In this document: positions 22,995 through 35,117 of the stretch, piece by piece | Layout of the letters: every line of letters starts with the position of its first letter | Position numbering within the stretch: position 1 is the first letter of the stretch | DNA from: Tetragonia tetragonoides | Taxonomy: Eukaryota > Streptophyta > Magnoliopsida > Caryophyllales > Aizoaceae | Direction of reading: 5' to 3' | Assembly (NCBI GenBank): GCA_038025085.1 | Contig: CM076145.1 | Coordinates: 14,605,000 to 14,668,999, forward strand | Length of the DNA stretch: 64,000 bases | Notes under the pieces: model-generated | Seen by the model: the letters and a program-made list of their open reading frames with translations, nothing else | Database searches by the model: none | What the model was told of the DNA's origin: nothing | Made by a program: the position numbers and the translations under genes

Positions 22995-23511
22995 GTTTAC
23001 TACCCCGTATAAATAATATAACAATTTTTTTAAAACAAATTGTGTAATGCACGGGGAATATGCACCCTTGCTAGATTGACACATAAGTTTTGACACAAGC
23101 AAATATTGTCATATTATCAAATAGTATAGGTGCATGTATCTTCTATTAAGATATAGTCGTAGTATAGGTGCACGTATCTTCAATTAGTACTATTAGTATA
23201 TGTGCATGTATCTTCTATTAGGCATATGCATGTTAGAGAATGTGTTTAATAAATTACTGCAATGATTTTTTTTTTTATTTGGAACCAAATATATATATAA
23301 AAAATCATGCATTACATGGGCCATGCAACTAGAATCAAACAAGAAAGTAGGAAAGTTGATTTGAGTATAGAAAGGGAGAAGTTCACAGATTATTTCGTAG
23401 CAACATGTGACATTGGCAAAAAAATTATTTCAAATTTGTACCAATGAAAATATTTTATTTATTATAAACATACAAAATGTGCATCGCACGGAAATGTAAC
23501 TAGTTTATGTA
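22995..23511. other. No gene; imperfect repeated words
   Basis: The phrase 'AGTATAGGTGCATGTATCTTC(T)ATTA' occurs three times between 23125 and 23225. 'ATGCACGGGGAATATGCACC' near 23050 and 'TGCATCGCACGGAAATG' near 23480 look like ends of unidentified elements. Confidence 0.35.
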
Positions 23512-23520
23512 TAAGAGAAC

Positions 23521-24244
23521 GGAACTGCTTAACGTAAATACAAAATTACTAAACGCAAATATTTTTATTACCATATTTCCTAAAATACCCTTATTAACTG
23601 AAATGGAATGCCCTCCCCCTTCCTCTCACCTCTCTCATCTCCTTGGCTTTGTTCATCCATTTTCCAATAAACGAAAGTAGATCATGGGTAATTGGACTCA
23701 AATTATATTGACATTTTGATACTTCAACTTACATTGAATTTGAATTCTCTTTCTTATAATATTGAATGAGTAAGGGCTTTATGATTGGTATTGTTTCACG
23801 GTTGGGCTGGCTTGGTGAGAGGAGGCGTGAGATGGGCAGACAGAGGCCACATGACGGCGGGCAGGAGGAGAGATAGGCGGTGGAGGGTGGCTGAACACTG
23901 AGAGGGAACGACTGAGCGTCCGAGGTCATCTGGCGACATTGATCAGTTCTGCCCACTCTCGTCGTTCGTCGTCGTTCTCTCACCGCCCTCACTCTTGCTG
24001 GCGAACTCCACTCGACGGTAACAGATTGAGCACTCCCCGCCTTCCCAGCCCAAATCTGCTCACAACGAATGTTCCGGTATACCACCCAGCAGCCACCCAT
24101 GGTTGTTGCCAATATTAGATAGAGACGCTCAAGGAGGGAGGAGGGAGGAGCGAGGTGAAGGGAATGAGAATGCTAGGGCCTAGGGGTAATCCGGGAAAAA
24201 AGAATTTGCGTTTAGTAATTTAAAATTTACGTTTAGCAATCCCC
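23521..24244. mobile_element. Mutator-like MITE with 9-bp target duplication
   Basis: Left terminus GGAACTGCTTAACGTAAATA...ATTACTAAACGCAAAT; the right terminus, read inverted, is GGGGATTGCTAAACGTAAAT...ATTACTAAACGCAAAT. The flanks are TAAGAGAAC (23512-23520) and TAAGAGAAA (24245-24253), 8 of 9 identical, which fits Mutator superfamily insertions. The interior has a GC-rich block (23800-24110) that keeps a 127-codon frame on the minus strand without a recognised domain; it may be captured host sequence. A partial relative lies at 4895-5023. Confidence 0.75.
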
Positions 24245-24773
24245 TAAGAGAAAATAGTAGTTTTAAACTTATAACTAGAAAATTGTGATCCTACACAGTC
24301 ATCCAGTATGCACCTCGATTTGACTCACGAGGGAGTATTAGATGAAAAAATAATTTATGCCCGCTACAAAACTGACCAAGTTTTAAAGGACTTTACAAAA
24401 TCCTCAACAACCTGCATAAACAAGTTGGTTATCGCAATGTATAAACATAATAGTACTCGTCATAATCAAGATCAACCTAAAAAGTAGTATCAATTTTTAC
24501 CTCATTTAAGCTTTGGCTCGAAGCAAATTTCGATTGGAGACATGACAACATTCCAAACAAACAACTAATAGTTACTTGTCATGTCATTGTGTTACCTTTG
24601 CTAAAGATAAATAAGATGTGCAAGTAGACTGCCTTTTTGCTGTCGTCCAATAACGTGACAATGTCAATTTGTTTTGCATGTTTTTAGAACCAATAAAATT
24701 TGAGTTTTAGAACTTGTCAAAATTTGTTAAATTAGAGATCTGACTGCAAGATGCAAAACTTAAAATTATAAAC

Positions 24774-25204
24774 GGGTGTTTGGATGTTGGTTTGTGGGGT
24801 GACTTTTGGTAAAATTGGATATTTGACCAGTCCACCATCCAATATTAATGTTTGAATGTTAGCTTGTGAGATTGGCTTTTGGATTTCCACAAGCCAACTT
24901 TTGAAAAGCCAATGAGGTTGGCTTATTATTATTGGCTGGTGGCATTAATGTAGTCCAATGACATAATAGTCCAAGACTTGCAATTATTTACTTCTATGCC
25001 ATCAAATTCCTCAATCATATGAATGTCCTTATAGGTCATTTTATATATAACTAGCTAATGTTACCAGTCAATGTTGCCAAACATCTCTTTCCATACATCC
25101 AATATTACCAGCCGGTCAAATCAGCTAACAATACCAGCCATCGACCACCAGCCACCAGCCATTAGCCAACAGGTAATGTCACCAGCCAGTTGCCAAACAG
25201 GGCC
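24774..25204. mobile_element. Probable hAT-type MITE
   Basis: Left GGGTGTTTGGATGTTGGTTTG; right, read inverted, GGCCCTGTTTGGCAACTGGC. The interior is rich in 'CCAGCCA', 'GGTTGGCTT' and 'CAGCCAATAG' type words on opposite strands, as in nonautonomous elements of this look. No 8-bp target duplication could be confirmed. Confidence 0.45.
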
Positions 25205-26530
25205 AATTTAAGTTACTCCATATTTTTCGCTACTACACTACAGTCGCTGGGAGTGGGACAGAAAAAAGTGAGATGGATGGCAAGAGAGAGAAAGTTGAGG
25301 GAAATGGAATGGAGAAATGAAATCGAAACTTGAGGAAACAATTGCATGTGCCATGGAGATGAAAGGTGGTTGTACTTGTGGGAAATGGAGTGGAAAGCTA
25401 GACATGGTTAGTACTAGGTAGGCCAAGGAAGGGGCTTCACTTTACTTTTCTTTTCTCTTTTCTTTATATGGAGTATGTTTCTTTTTATAAAGTTTGCAGA
25501 GGATAAATGGAATGACAATGTAGTGCGAATTGGATCCAAGTCCGACTTGAGCCGACTACAATATGGTCGATTCTAATGAATAAAAGTCCAAACTCGAATT
25601 CAATTATACAAGTCTTAACTTGATTAGTAGTGGATCGAAGTTGGACACTATATGGTCCAAGTCTACAGATGGCAATGGGGCGAAATGGGATGGATATGCC
25701 TTATCCGCCATGGATTTGCTCCACGCACCCCCACCACGGATAGACATATCCAAATCCTCACCGTGTCAATTGGCTATCCACCAACGCGGCTAAAATCCAA
25801 TTATTCTTTGGAACAATTTTTCAAAAATAAGAAAATACACAGCAATGATAAAAATTATTACTAAGTACAATTACCTTATAAAGTCATCAAAAAAAAAAAA
25901 AAAAATACACAACAATGTATAAAAATTAGTGGTGCGTAATGGGGTGTGTATGGGTGGTTATGAAGCCAAATCCACAAAGCCCCAGGCCACCACCCATGGC
26001 GGTTTACACTTTCAAATTCCGTTCACACCCCACCACCCACTTAGCCTCCTCCATACTCACTCCACCTGAGACGAGTGTGAAGCGATATCCATATTTACCT
26101 GTCTCACTACCATCCTTAGGTCGTCTAACCAAAATTCAATTATTGTCATCCCTTTGATTTTAGCAAGTGACAAAGAAAGTGGTTGTATTGTTGAGGCATT
26201 TGCCATCCTTCTTCACCAAGAAAAAAAAGGAAAAAAAAGAAAGTGGTATTATAAATTTTTTGAAAGTCATTATGGAAGGGGATAACTAATTGAAAAATTC
26301 TTTCATGGTTGTCAACCATTGAAAGTTTTGCTAACCATTGTAGCATGACAAATCTCAGCCATACATTTATCAATCAAATGATCCTAGCCCTTGATTGTCA
26401 TATATATTTATTTGGGCCAAAAAGTGTTTATTATTATTTAAGCTCCAATTTTGAAAATAGATATAAAATTTTCGAAAATCAATATTAGAATTTCCCAATA
26501 ATCATTTTAGAAAATTACAAAATTTATATT
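25205..26530. other. Intergenic, low-complexity and repeat debris
   Basis: No gene recognised. ORFs at 25238-25426 (minus), 25652-25864, 25939-26157 (plus) and 26146-26373 (minus) lack domains. The phrase 'GATGGCAATGGGGCG' (25667) and two stretches rich in CCACCC/CATATCC (25710-25790, 25975-26110) look like pieces of one dispersed repeat. Confidence 0.35.
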
Positions 26531-26706
26531 TTCGGAATGAGCAAGTCTTGTGCGATACTACCTCACAATAAAATGATAAATTGTGGGCCACTATTTAGAA
26601 ATGTAGGGGTCACTTATTATAAATGGTGATACTTCTTTCACTAAAAAGTAAAAAGTGACCCCCGTCCACCAAAGTTACAAAAATACCATCTTATAGAAGT
26701 TTTTGT
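26531..26706. repeat. Diverged copy of the 14.3-kb tandem repeat
   Basis: It shares 'AAGTCTTGTGYGA', 'ATTTAGAAATRTWGGGGTCACTTATTAT', 'AAAAAGTRACCMCCGTC', 'CACCAAA' and 'CTTATAGAAGTTTTTGTGT' with 14332-14940, in the same order. Confidence 0.7.
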
Positions 26707-26924
26707 GTATTCGGAAATTGGAAAATAGGCAGAAAAAAAAATAAAATAATAAAAGGTGAAATATTTCATTAATTTGCTTCAATCTCATCAATCTTGAAGC
26801 TCCCATCAACCTTTAAAGGTTGAAGCTCCATCAATGAATCAATCGAGGGCTTCAACCTTGCATGACTTCACCTTTTGAAAGGGATAATGGTTTGAATATT
26901 GTTGTTAATATAAATAAGAAAAAA

Positions 26925-27010
26925 AATGCCACGTGCAGACTCGAACTCAAGACCTCCCAGTAGAATTTGGTGCGCTTAACCTTAGTGCCATACTGACCCA
27001 TTGGTTATTT
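26925..27010 (-). mobile_element. tRNA-derived SINE-like sequence
   Basis: The minus strand carries an A-box-like TGGCACTAAGGTTAAGCGC and, 34 nt on, a B box GAGTTCGAGTCTGC, followed by TTTTTTT. This is the RNA polymerase III promoter layout of tRNA-derived SINEs. No cloverleaf can be folded and no host tRNA identity is apparent. Confidence 0.45.
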
Positions 27011-27225
27011 AGAGAAAAATTAGTATACATAATATATACAAATCTATTATTAACTAAAGCCCATGACAGGCTACAAATATTGGGCCTACAAGTATTGCCA
27101 TATACCATTGCACGAATTTATTTTGGGCTTGATGATAGAATTTCGACTTGAAATCTATATCTAAGGAATTGAGCCCTCTTATGTAGTCCAATGGATAAGT
27201 TTAGTTTGATAATAATAATTATAAT

Positions 27226-27250
27226 AATAGTATTAAAAATAATAGTATAA

Positions 27251-27345
<95 letters not shown>
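27226..27345. repeat. (ATT)n microsatellite, about 100 bp, with an (AAT)-rich left flank
   Basis: Uninterrupted ATT repeats from about 27250, preceded by AATAATAATT/AATAGTA variants. On the minus strand it directly follows CTCTTATTCTCCTCTCAAA, so it may be the (TAA)n tail of a LINE-like 3' end. Confidence 0.9.
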
Positions 27346-29430
27346 TTGAGAGGAGAATAAGAGACTTTCATTCATAGAAAAGGCATACGACATTTACATC
27401 GAAAATAACCTTAGAATATACTAAATTAATAGTAACAATAACAAATATGCTAACAAAACAAACGACTAGATCGAATACCCGAACGTGACTCCCAACATGA
27501 ATAGTATCCATGTGCTTCCTTTGATGTTTCATCTTTAACGGAAGTGGAGATCTTCATCGCAAGTACCGTAATTGTTTGCTCACAAAACGTTGTATGATAC
27601 CATTGATCTTGTGCATATTCGGTCCCTAAATCCATATTACTTGCTATTAAATCGCACAGTAGGCGAAGAGAGGATCCTATAAAAATGAAAAATATGAAAA
27701 TCCCTAATAAGTAATAACTCCACAAAAGGGAGATAAAATTTATTCCACTTAGACTCGTTCACTATTATGTTGTGCCGCAAGGTGTAGGTCGACTTTCTTG
27801 CACGTGCTAGACAATTGCGTTGACATTGAAGGGCAATAACCGGTTATCCAAGCTCATTATGACCAGAAAAGAAAAATGGCCATTTTATTCGGCCAAAATA
27901 AACTAGTAGTCGACTAATTTAAGTAGAAAGTAAATAATGTAAAATGAGAGTTTGTAATTCAATCACTAAACAATGTAAACTACCCAAAAAGTGATGTATT
28001 GACATTCAGGCCTTATGTAATACGTAGAATAAGTGATGTAGTTTTGTATGTCTTATGATGTATTGAATACTTGTTCTGAAGTAAGTCAGCAAAAGTATAT
28101 AGGAAACCAAAATGGTGGACATATATATGAATTAGTTGTCTATTGTCTATCATGTTTTCTGAATATTGTAGATTCATTGTCATATGTATTGTTTGAATGG
28201 AATAAAAATGATAAAGTCACCCTACTTTTATTGTGGTCAAAATGATAAAGTAGTCGAGGGTGAAGACTAAAGTAGTCGACTAATTGTCAGCAGAATAGAG
28301 ACTGTAATGGTTTAAATTTTAGATTCATTGTGTATGTATTGTTTGACCGATTTTATCATTGTCTATGTATTTTGGAACCAAAAAGCATTGTAGAATGGGA
28401 AAAAAATGATCAAGTGTCCCTACATTTATGGTGGTCCAATTGATTAAATAGTCGACGGTAAAGGTTCATGTAAGTCGACCAAAATAGAATTAGTAGTCGA
28501 CTAATTCTGAGGAGAACTTAGATGCAAATGTAACAAAGCGATGTATTGTGTGGCCCTTATATAGAGAGATTGATATATCATAAGTTAGCAAAAGTAGTAT
28601 TTTGAAGTAAATATATGTAAAATAAGGTAATTAGACCTTATAAAAAAAAATAAGGTAATTGGTTGTCCACTTTAGTTAATTGCTTATATAAATTTTGACT
28701 AAATGTGGTTGACCAATAAGGATGTAGATGCACCAATGTGAACAATAGTGAAAGAAAGTATAGAAGCAATGTTGTATTTACATGAATAATTGAAGTAGCA
28801 AACATATTTTACAAAGACGAAGTCACGTATTTATTGGAAGACCTCAAATAATAATTGTCGTTTAAGGATTGAGGTTGTGTTTGGGAGGGATGAAGTCATG
28901 AAAGTTAGTTAAGAATATTTTGCGTTGTTTGGAAAGAAAAAAAGGTTGAAAGTTGAAAGTGAAAAGGAAAAAGGAAATAGTATTTGTATAGACATGTCTT
29001 TTGATTGGCTCCCGGGTTTTTCCCATGCAGCGTTGAAGGAAACTTAACATGACATGATCACTTGAGTGATAGGTAGAACGAAGTGATACATGAGGATATA
29101 TGTTGGTTCACCAAAGAATTGAAGAAATGAACTTGTATGGTACCAACTTACCAAAACCCTGCGACCATAACTCATACTAGTAAACCAGACAATGTTAACT
29201 AATGAATATAGACAGTTAAGAAGAAGAGCTTTCCAAAAGTAGGTCATATATGAACATTGATCCACAAACACAAACCAAAGTTGATCTTCTGATACAGTTC
29301 AAGATCATAATTAGTAGAGCGATAACTTAAAAGTTGTGAAGTCATAAAATAGTTAGGTTACAATAAAAAAAAAACCCAGGCATACCCGGGAGCCAAAATA
29401 TCAATTGTTTCCATACAAATGGTACCAAAG
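27346..29430. other. Left flank of the composite region; no gene supported
   Basis: ORFs at 27450-27725, 28862-29050 and 29044-29271 (minus) and 28048-28245 (plus) have no domain. From about 27785 on, the TRGTNNACYA palindrome and near matches begin to recur (perfect at 27907, 28273, 28494, 28706, 29104, 29178). The sequence 29005-29030 'GGCTCCCGGGTTTTTCCC' resembles the hairpin seen after A1 and A3. Confidence 0.4.
29375..29390 (-). terminator. GC hairpin 40 nt after the A1 stop codon
   Basis: The minus strand reads CCCGGGTATGCCTGGG, an inverted repeat with a TATG loop. It begins 40 nt past the A1 stop. The same sequence starts 40 nt past the A3 stop. It is probably a conserved 3' UTR structure; the role is unknown. 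Confidence 0.5.
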
Positions 29431-31967
29431 TCAGTCCTTCTTGCTTGGGTCATCTCCATCATCTCCTGAAGCAGCAGTGAGGTTAGTGTCCTCGGCAACG
29501 CTGTGATCCATTTGTTCTGGTTGGGCTGGTTGTGGTTCCACAGTAAGAGGCTGGAGCACATCATTGTTAGCTGCAGGTGGTGTTTGGATTGGAGGCTGAC
29601 CGTCGTTCTCATCTGTTGGGGGATACTGATCAGTGGCGATGTCGTTCTAGTGCTCCTCCATTGGCTGCTGCTCTTCCATTGGCTACTGCTCCATTTCCTG
29701 CTGTTCCATTGGCTGGTACTCCACACTTATAGGCTGCTGCTCCACAACTATAGGCTGCTGCTCCACACCCATAGGCTGCTGGGGGACATCATTGTGAACT
29801 GCATCTAGTGTTATGATCGGAGGCTGATCGTCGTAGTTAACTGTTGGGATAGGCTGAACAAGGGCGGTGTTGTTCTGGTGCTGCTGCCCCACTAACACCT
29901 CAGTTGCATTGGCTTTGGTGTTATGATCTGTAGGCTCTAGACAATTAGGAATGATACTCAGGCTCTGCATGACTTGGCTGAGGCATGCCAAAATCAAATC
30001 TTAGCCCTTGAGCAACTGATCCTGTACTTTCTCAATGCTGTCAATCCAGTTTGTTGAGACCTTGAAACCAGCATCCATACCAGATCGAACCTCCTTGATG
30101 TCCTTGTGGAGCCTAAAGCAATCCCTCCTCATGAAGCAGGTGTTGTACTGTAGAGCGGTGCGAAGCTTGGAAGGGTTCAAGAACACCGGGGGAGGATCCC
30201 CTTTCATAAACTGGGGCTCCGTAAAGGACTCAAGCAGCCCCTCCAACTCCACATCCCTCTCACCGGAGCACTCAACTTCCTGCTTTGGAGGTATTTTGAC
30301 GTTGCGTTCCCTCACCCACTCATTATTCACCAACTTCATCTGCATTCTGCTTAGTGTGCCAGAGTTAAGGAGTCCCTTTTTTGGCTCGTCTGCTTCCCCC
30401 TCCAAGCTAATGCCTAGTGCATCGAAATAAATAGTGAAATAACCACCGTATGGCAGGCCAGTATTTCCCTTTTTCTTGGCATTGTGAATAAAGTGCATGA
30501 AGACCGTAGGCAAGGAGACAGGTTTGTCTTTCAACAAAGACCTCATCAAGATCAACACCTTGTCGTCCACGTAATTATGACTACCCCCCTTGGGTGCAAT
30601 GGTGTGATGGAGGACAAAGTGTAGAAGCCTAAGCTCGCTACTCAAGTCATTGGAGTTCAAATCATTAACCGGGTAGTCCTTCCCCCACAACTCCTCCACA
30701 ACCTCCCGCTTTTCTAGATCATTAAATGTGGCATACAAAGTCTCAAAATCATCCCCTACACAACTCAGTTTCAAGTGCTTCTCTAACAACTCAAGAGAAA
30801 CTTCAATTTTTCTTCCCATAACATAAGCAACATAAACAACCCCCCCATGTTTTATCCAACACTAAATTAGTCTCACCCGGCCTGTTAACAACCTTTTTTT
30901 TCTTCAAACTTGCAAAGAACCCTTTAAAAACATCAGGATAAGCCATAGTCTTACACTTCAATATGTTCAACCAACCAGCATATTTGAATAGTTTGTAAAA
31001 CATAAAATCATGCTTTCTAACATAATCCATATCAAACAAATATGTTGGCAAAACAAGACGCTTAGAGTAATGGTGAAAGAACCTCTGATAGTGAAGAATG
31101 TCTCTGAAGTATTTCTTGTCAATATGCTCTTCTTCTTCCTGTTCTTCCACTGCCAGTTTACCCTTGTTCTTGGAGTTCGGTTGGTTAGCAAGCTTTTCCA
31201 TGTCCTCCTTTCCTGCCAAATTGTCCTCTTCTTCCACAATCACTTTAGCCTTCTTCTTTGATTTTCCTTCCTTAGCAATCTTTTCCATGTCTCCTGCCAA
31301 ATCAGTTGTTTTTCTTTTTTTTTGATTTTGGCTTCCCTTCACCTTTCTGTTTAGTTTTTGATTTAGGGTTAGGTTGAAACTTTTTAGGCTCGGGGTTAGT
31401 TTCTGCTTCAGCGTTTTGAATTTGAAGGGCTGCTTTGGAGGCTCTATTTCTTGTCCTCATTTGGGAGCCTTGTGTAGAAGGGTGAGAAATTGGGATTGTG
31501 GTGGCGTCAGAGGTTTCACTTTTGTTTTTGGCCTTAACCTTTTTGGATTTGACGGTTTGTTTGGCGGCGGTGGTATCTGCGGCGGTTGCGGTTGGCTTAG
31601 AAATTCCCTTATTTAAATCCTCTGATTCATTGACGGTTGTATCGTTTGGAAGCGCGGGTTCTTTTGTAACCGTAATGGGAGGCGGGGATGGTGGACCAGT
31701 TAATTCATTTGTGGCGATTGCATGTGGTCTTTGGATGAAATAGTTTGTGAAGTTGTAGATGGTTGAGCATGGCGTTTGGATTGAGGAGTGTGATCGTCTT
31801 TTGGGATTGAGGGTTCTTTTGTGGATGAGGGTTATTTTGTGGGTAACCCCCTTTTTTGTGTGAGAGTTCTTGGGATTGGGAGGTATCATTGGATGTCGAA
31901 GGTTGGTTAGATTTTTTATTGTTATTTTTTTTTTGCTCTTCTTGGCACATGTTTTAGTTCTCGCCAT
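29431..31967 (-). pseudogene. A1: 'putative plant transposon protein' family, frameshifted
   Basis: The ATG at 31967 opens MARTKTCAKKSKKK, then a Lys/Pro/Thr-rich basic region. The conserved domain follows: FDMDYVRKHDFMFYKLFKYA, YPDVFKGFFASLKKK, MGRKIEVSLELLEKHLKLS, LLHFVLHHTIAPKGG, GLPYGGYFTIYFDALGISLE. A Gln/Pro/Glu-rich tail ends the reading (VEQQPIVVEQQPISVEYQP...DPSKKD). This is the layout of the plant-specific 'putative plant transposon protein' domain (LLHY...PRGG..., LPYG..LT.IF); the biochemical role is unknown. Lesions: +1 at an A9 run (31315-31323), +1 at a G7 run (30840-30846), in-frame TAA at 30001 and two TAG codons in the tail. Relatives are A2 and A3 on the other strand. Confidence 0.7.
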
Positions 31968-33665
31968 TGTTAATAATTGAAGGTTTGTTTGATGGAGAAG
32001 AAGGAGAAGTTGATGAAGGAGGCGGAGCAATGATGGGTTGGAGGAATGATGGGAGAGAGAGAGAGAGGAAGTGACGGAAGGGATGAAGGCGTGTTGGAGG
32101 AGGAGTGAAGTGAGAAGTTGAAAAGACTTGCTTGCTTTTTGTTTATCCAATAAAGAGAGAAGTGGGCGGTTGTAAGATTTTGTTGGTGGACTAGACATAG
32201 GTTGGGTGTAGGGGTAATTAAGTTTAGGAGATATTTGTTGGTTATTGGACATTAATATAGCGTCGTTGGTTAGAGCATAAATTTTAATAAGTTCATTTAT
32301 TATTTAGTGGAAGGTCACGACAAATGCATATTAAAAAAAGAATAAGCAGGCGAAAAGAAAGTTTCATAATTAAATAATGAGGGGAAAAAATAGTTTAATA
32401 ATTAAATAACAAGGCAAAAAGAAAGGATAAACGAATAAAATTATAGTGGTGGACTATTTGTCAAAAATAGTCGACTAAACTTGTGTATAAAACCTTTATT
32501 TCATGTATGCTTGTAGGGTAAAAGATTTAAAAAAAGGAATCGGTGTACCAATAAGTTATAAGTGTGGGTAAATTAGTTGGGCAAATAATAGGTTAATTAT
32601 GTAGCTCATTAAAAAATAGGTCCCCAGTATATAATAGATTCATTAAACACTGATAAAAGTTAGATTAATTTGGAATTGAAAAAAGTGTTAAATGAAATCA
32701 GTATTTAATGATTCTTTTATATATTGATTTGAAAATTAGTCAAATCAATCTAACTATTTTATTTAATTTTATTTTAGAGTAATAGACAATATTTATATTT
32801 TTTATCTGTACCTTAATTTTGTAGATTGATTTGAAATTGAAAAAAGTGATTAGATGGGAAAAATTCCCGCCCTCCCTCCAAGTCGTTATTTTAAAAATTG
32901 AAAACATAAATTTTTTTTTGAAAATTTGAAATATGGAAGTAAAACCCCAAAACCAAAATTTAAGAAGACATTTGATAAGAGGAGAGAGTATGGTCCACCA
33001 ACTAAAACAATTATCAATGTAGAAATACGTCGATTAACAGGAAAAAATACTCTAGTTATGAACAAGGTCGGTGAATTGAAACGGGTTCGCCTTTTGGTTG
33101 ACTAGTATTGAAATTAGGCCGACCAATTTAGTTAAGATGCAGAGGAATGTTAATACAAGTGTTTAAGATTATTATATAGCATAATGTTTGGACTTATGTC
33201 ATTTAATTACTTGGAAATTGACCTAATTGACCACTTGAATGAATTTGTGCAAATAATGTAACCAACATATATTCATTTGATTAGTTTTGGCAGGGAAAAT
33301 GAGATGGAAGGTAACATAGTTAAACAAAAAGAAGCGTAAATTAATACATTGATGGGGATGAGTAAATACATCTTACAAGATGATTCCCAACTGTTTTTTG
33401 CAAAATCATCGAACTTGAGATGTGATCCAATCCACAAAAGGTTAAAGTCCACATAAATAGTTATAATCCGAAAAGGTTACAGTCCACCTAAATAGTTATA
33501 ATCCGAAAAGGTTACAATTTAAAGAAGTCTCATATACAAAAGGTTACAACTTAAAGAACTTTGAAAGCACAAAAGACGTTACAGAATTGTAATAACCAAT
33601 TCCTTTACTCGCATTCCATTACGCTTCGACATACAGACCGCCATTGATTGGTTTGGAAGGAACTG
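31968..33665. other. Spacer between A1 and B1
   Basis: No gene. It carries TRGTNNACYA at 32447, 32468, 32991 and 33095, and a short tandem repeat at 33440-33550 (units of 'CATAAATAGTTATAATCCGAAAAGGTTACAG' type, two to three copies). The open frame continuing upstream of the A1 ATG to 32252 is probably leader. Confidence 0.5.
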
Positions 33666-35117
33666 CTACCTCTGGAACCGTTGCCGCTTGCCGGTACTCA
33701 CTGACATTAAAAAACATATTAGTACAATTATTTTGATAGAGCTTGGTTTCGAAGTTACCTGGATTATTGGTTGACCAGTTACCTGGATTAATGCATGCAA
33801 ACCCTTATGGGTCTGGGTTATGAGATCAAATTTGATAATGGGGTTGTACATAAAGAGGTAGCCACCCACTAATCCTTGGGTTTCTTGTAAAACCAGCATT
33901 CAAATGGGAGTTGTTTGACAATTTCCTCAACCGTTTGAATACCGGCTCTAGCCTCAGTTACTATGTATAAGTCTGGTTTGGCACGTCGAAATATGATATT
34001 GAGTTTGGATGGAAAGAATGGCCTTGCAATACCCCTTGCATTGTGTTCCACAATCGTCATTCCTTTTACAATATTAGGAATGACCCAAATTTGAGGATGA
34101 CGTCTCTTTGAATCAACCTCGCTCCCATGAGTCCACCGCCAACCCAATGCTATCGGGGTTAAGCCAGTACCTCGTAGAGGGTGTTAAAAGTACGCCATGA
34201 TAGCGTCGTACAATTGGAGCGGTGGCGGACAATTGACGCTCAATGTGGATCTCCAATTGTTTCATTGCTATCTCAGTTTGGTAGACTTGAACGGCATCCG
34301 AGTAAGTAGCTATGATGGTCTTGTTGGGTTTCGTTTTGAGGGAGCATCCTTGCCTTATATTACATACCCATGGCGATGGGTCTAAAACGCAAGCGAGCTC
34401 AGGTGGAAGTAGAAGGCTGGAATTCGTTGCTTGAAGTTCATCCAACATCCAGTCGACCAATTTATACAACAGAGGAGAAAAATGAGCCAAGTCTCTTATT
34501 TGCAAAATATGCGCAGGTATTAACTTTCGTTCAGGAGTTAGTCTCTTAAGATTTGTGTACTGAACGGGGGCTATTCTTGGGTTGCGTAAGTAGGGTCGCA
34601 GCCAAGGGAGGGGGACCCTACTCAGCTTGCCTCCTTCACAAAAGAAGAATTGGCTGGTGTTGTAATAGAATTCAGGAGGCATGTCGTAGTGTTTGGAAAG
34701 CTGTGTCATTACCTTCATCTTGGTGAACTTCAATGGTGGGTGTTCAAATTCATAATCATCATCATAGTGATGCTCTTGCTCTGGCATGTAAGGTGATTAA
34801 GGGGGAGATAAGGATAGGTGTGTTGAGCCATGATGGGATGACTGAAAATCTAATTTGTGTATTGTCATTAGAGATTCATACGTGATGTATACCGGCACGG
34901 AAGGGCTTTGGGTACAAACTAAGATGGAATTTGTTGGTGTGTTCTCCAAACTTGTAGGGGTAATTAATCTTAGTTCGTGTTCAGGGGTACGTATTGGAGT
35001 AATGGGTAAAAAACGTTCCGGAGAATTAGGGATATCACAGAACCCGAGATCAGTGTCGCTTTGGTCCAAAGGTGATAAAGGGTTGTATGGTGGAGAGCTT
35101 TGGTTAAATTCCATCAT
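33666..35117 (-). pseudogene. B1: unknown protein fused to the start of a LINE-type endonuclease
   Basis: From the ATG at 35117 the frame reads MMEFNQSSPPYNPLSPLDQS, a Ser/Pro-rich lead. After an in-frame TAA (34797) come EYEFEHPP-like acidic residues and a domain aligned by eye with B3: YLRNPRIAPVQYTNLKRLTP, LIPAHILQIRDLAHF, SSLLLPPELACVLDP, YSDAVQVYQTEIAMKQLE. After a frameshift near 34130 comes HNARGIARPFFPSKL, PDLYIVTEARAG and, one frame over, GLVGGYLFMYNPIIKFDLI. The last part is the first third of an endonuclease/exonuclease/phosphatase domain as in plant LINEs, with the Asn and Glu of its first two motifs but none of the later catalytic residues. I do not recognise the N-terminal domain. 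Confidence 0.6.

Noticed and set aside
29358..29726. 122-codon Ser/Trp-rich minus-strand ORF
   Set aside because: Out-of-frame reading of the Gln/Pro-rich tail of A1; the other frame keeps the repeat VEQQP and ends at the point conserved relative to the hairpin.
34441..34460. Near-match CAGTCGACCA in B1 and other one-mismatch sites
   Set aside because: Not counted as motif copies; only exact TRGTNNACYA matches were tallied, to keep the count checkable.
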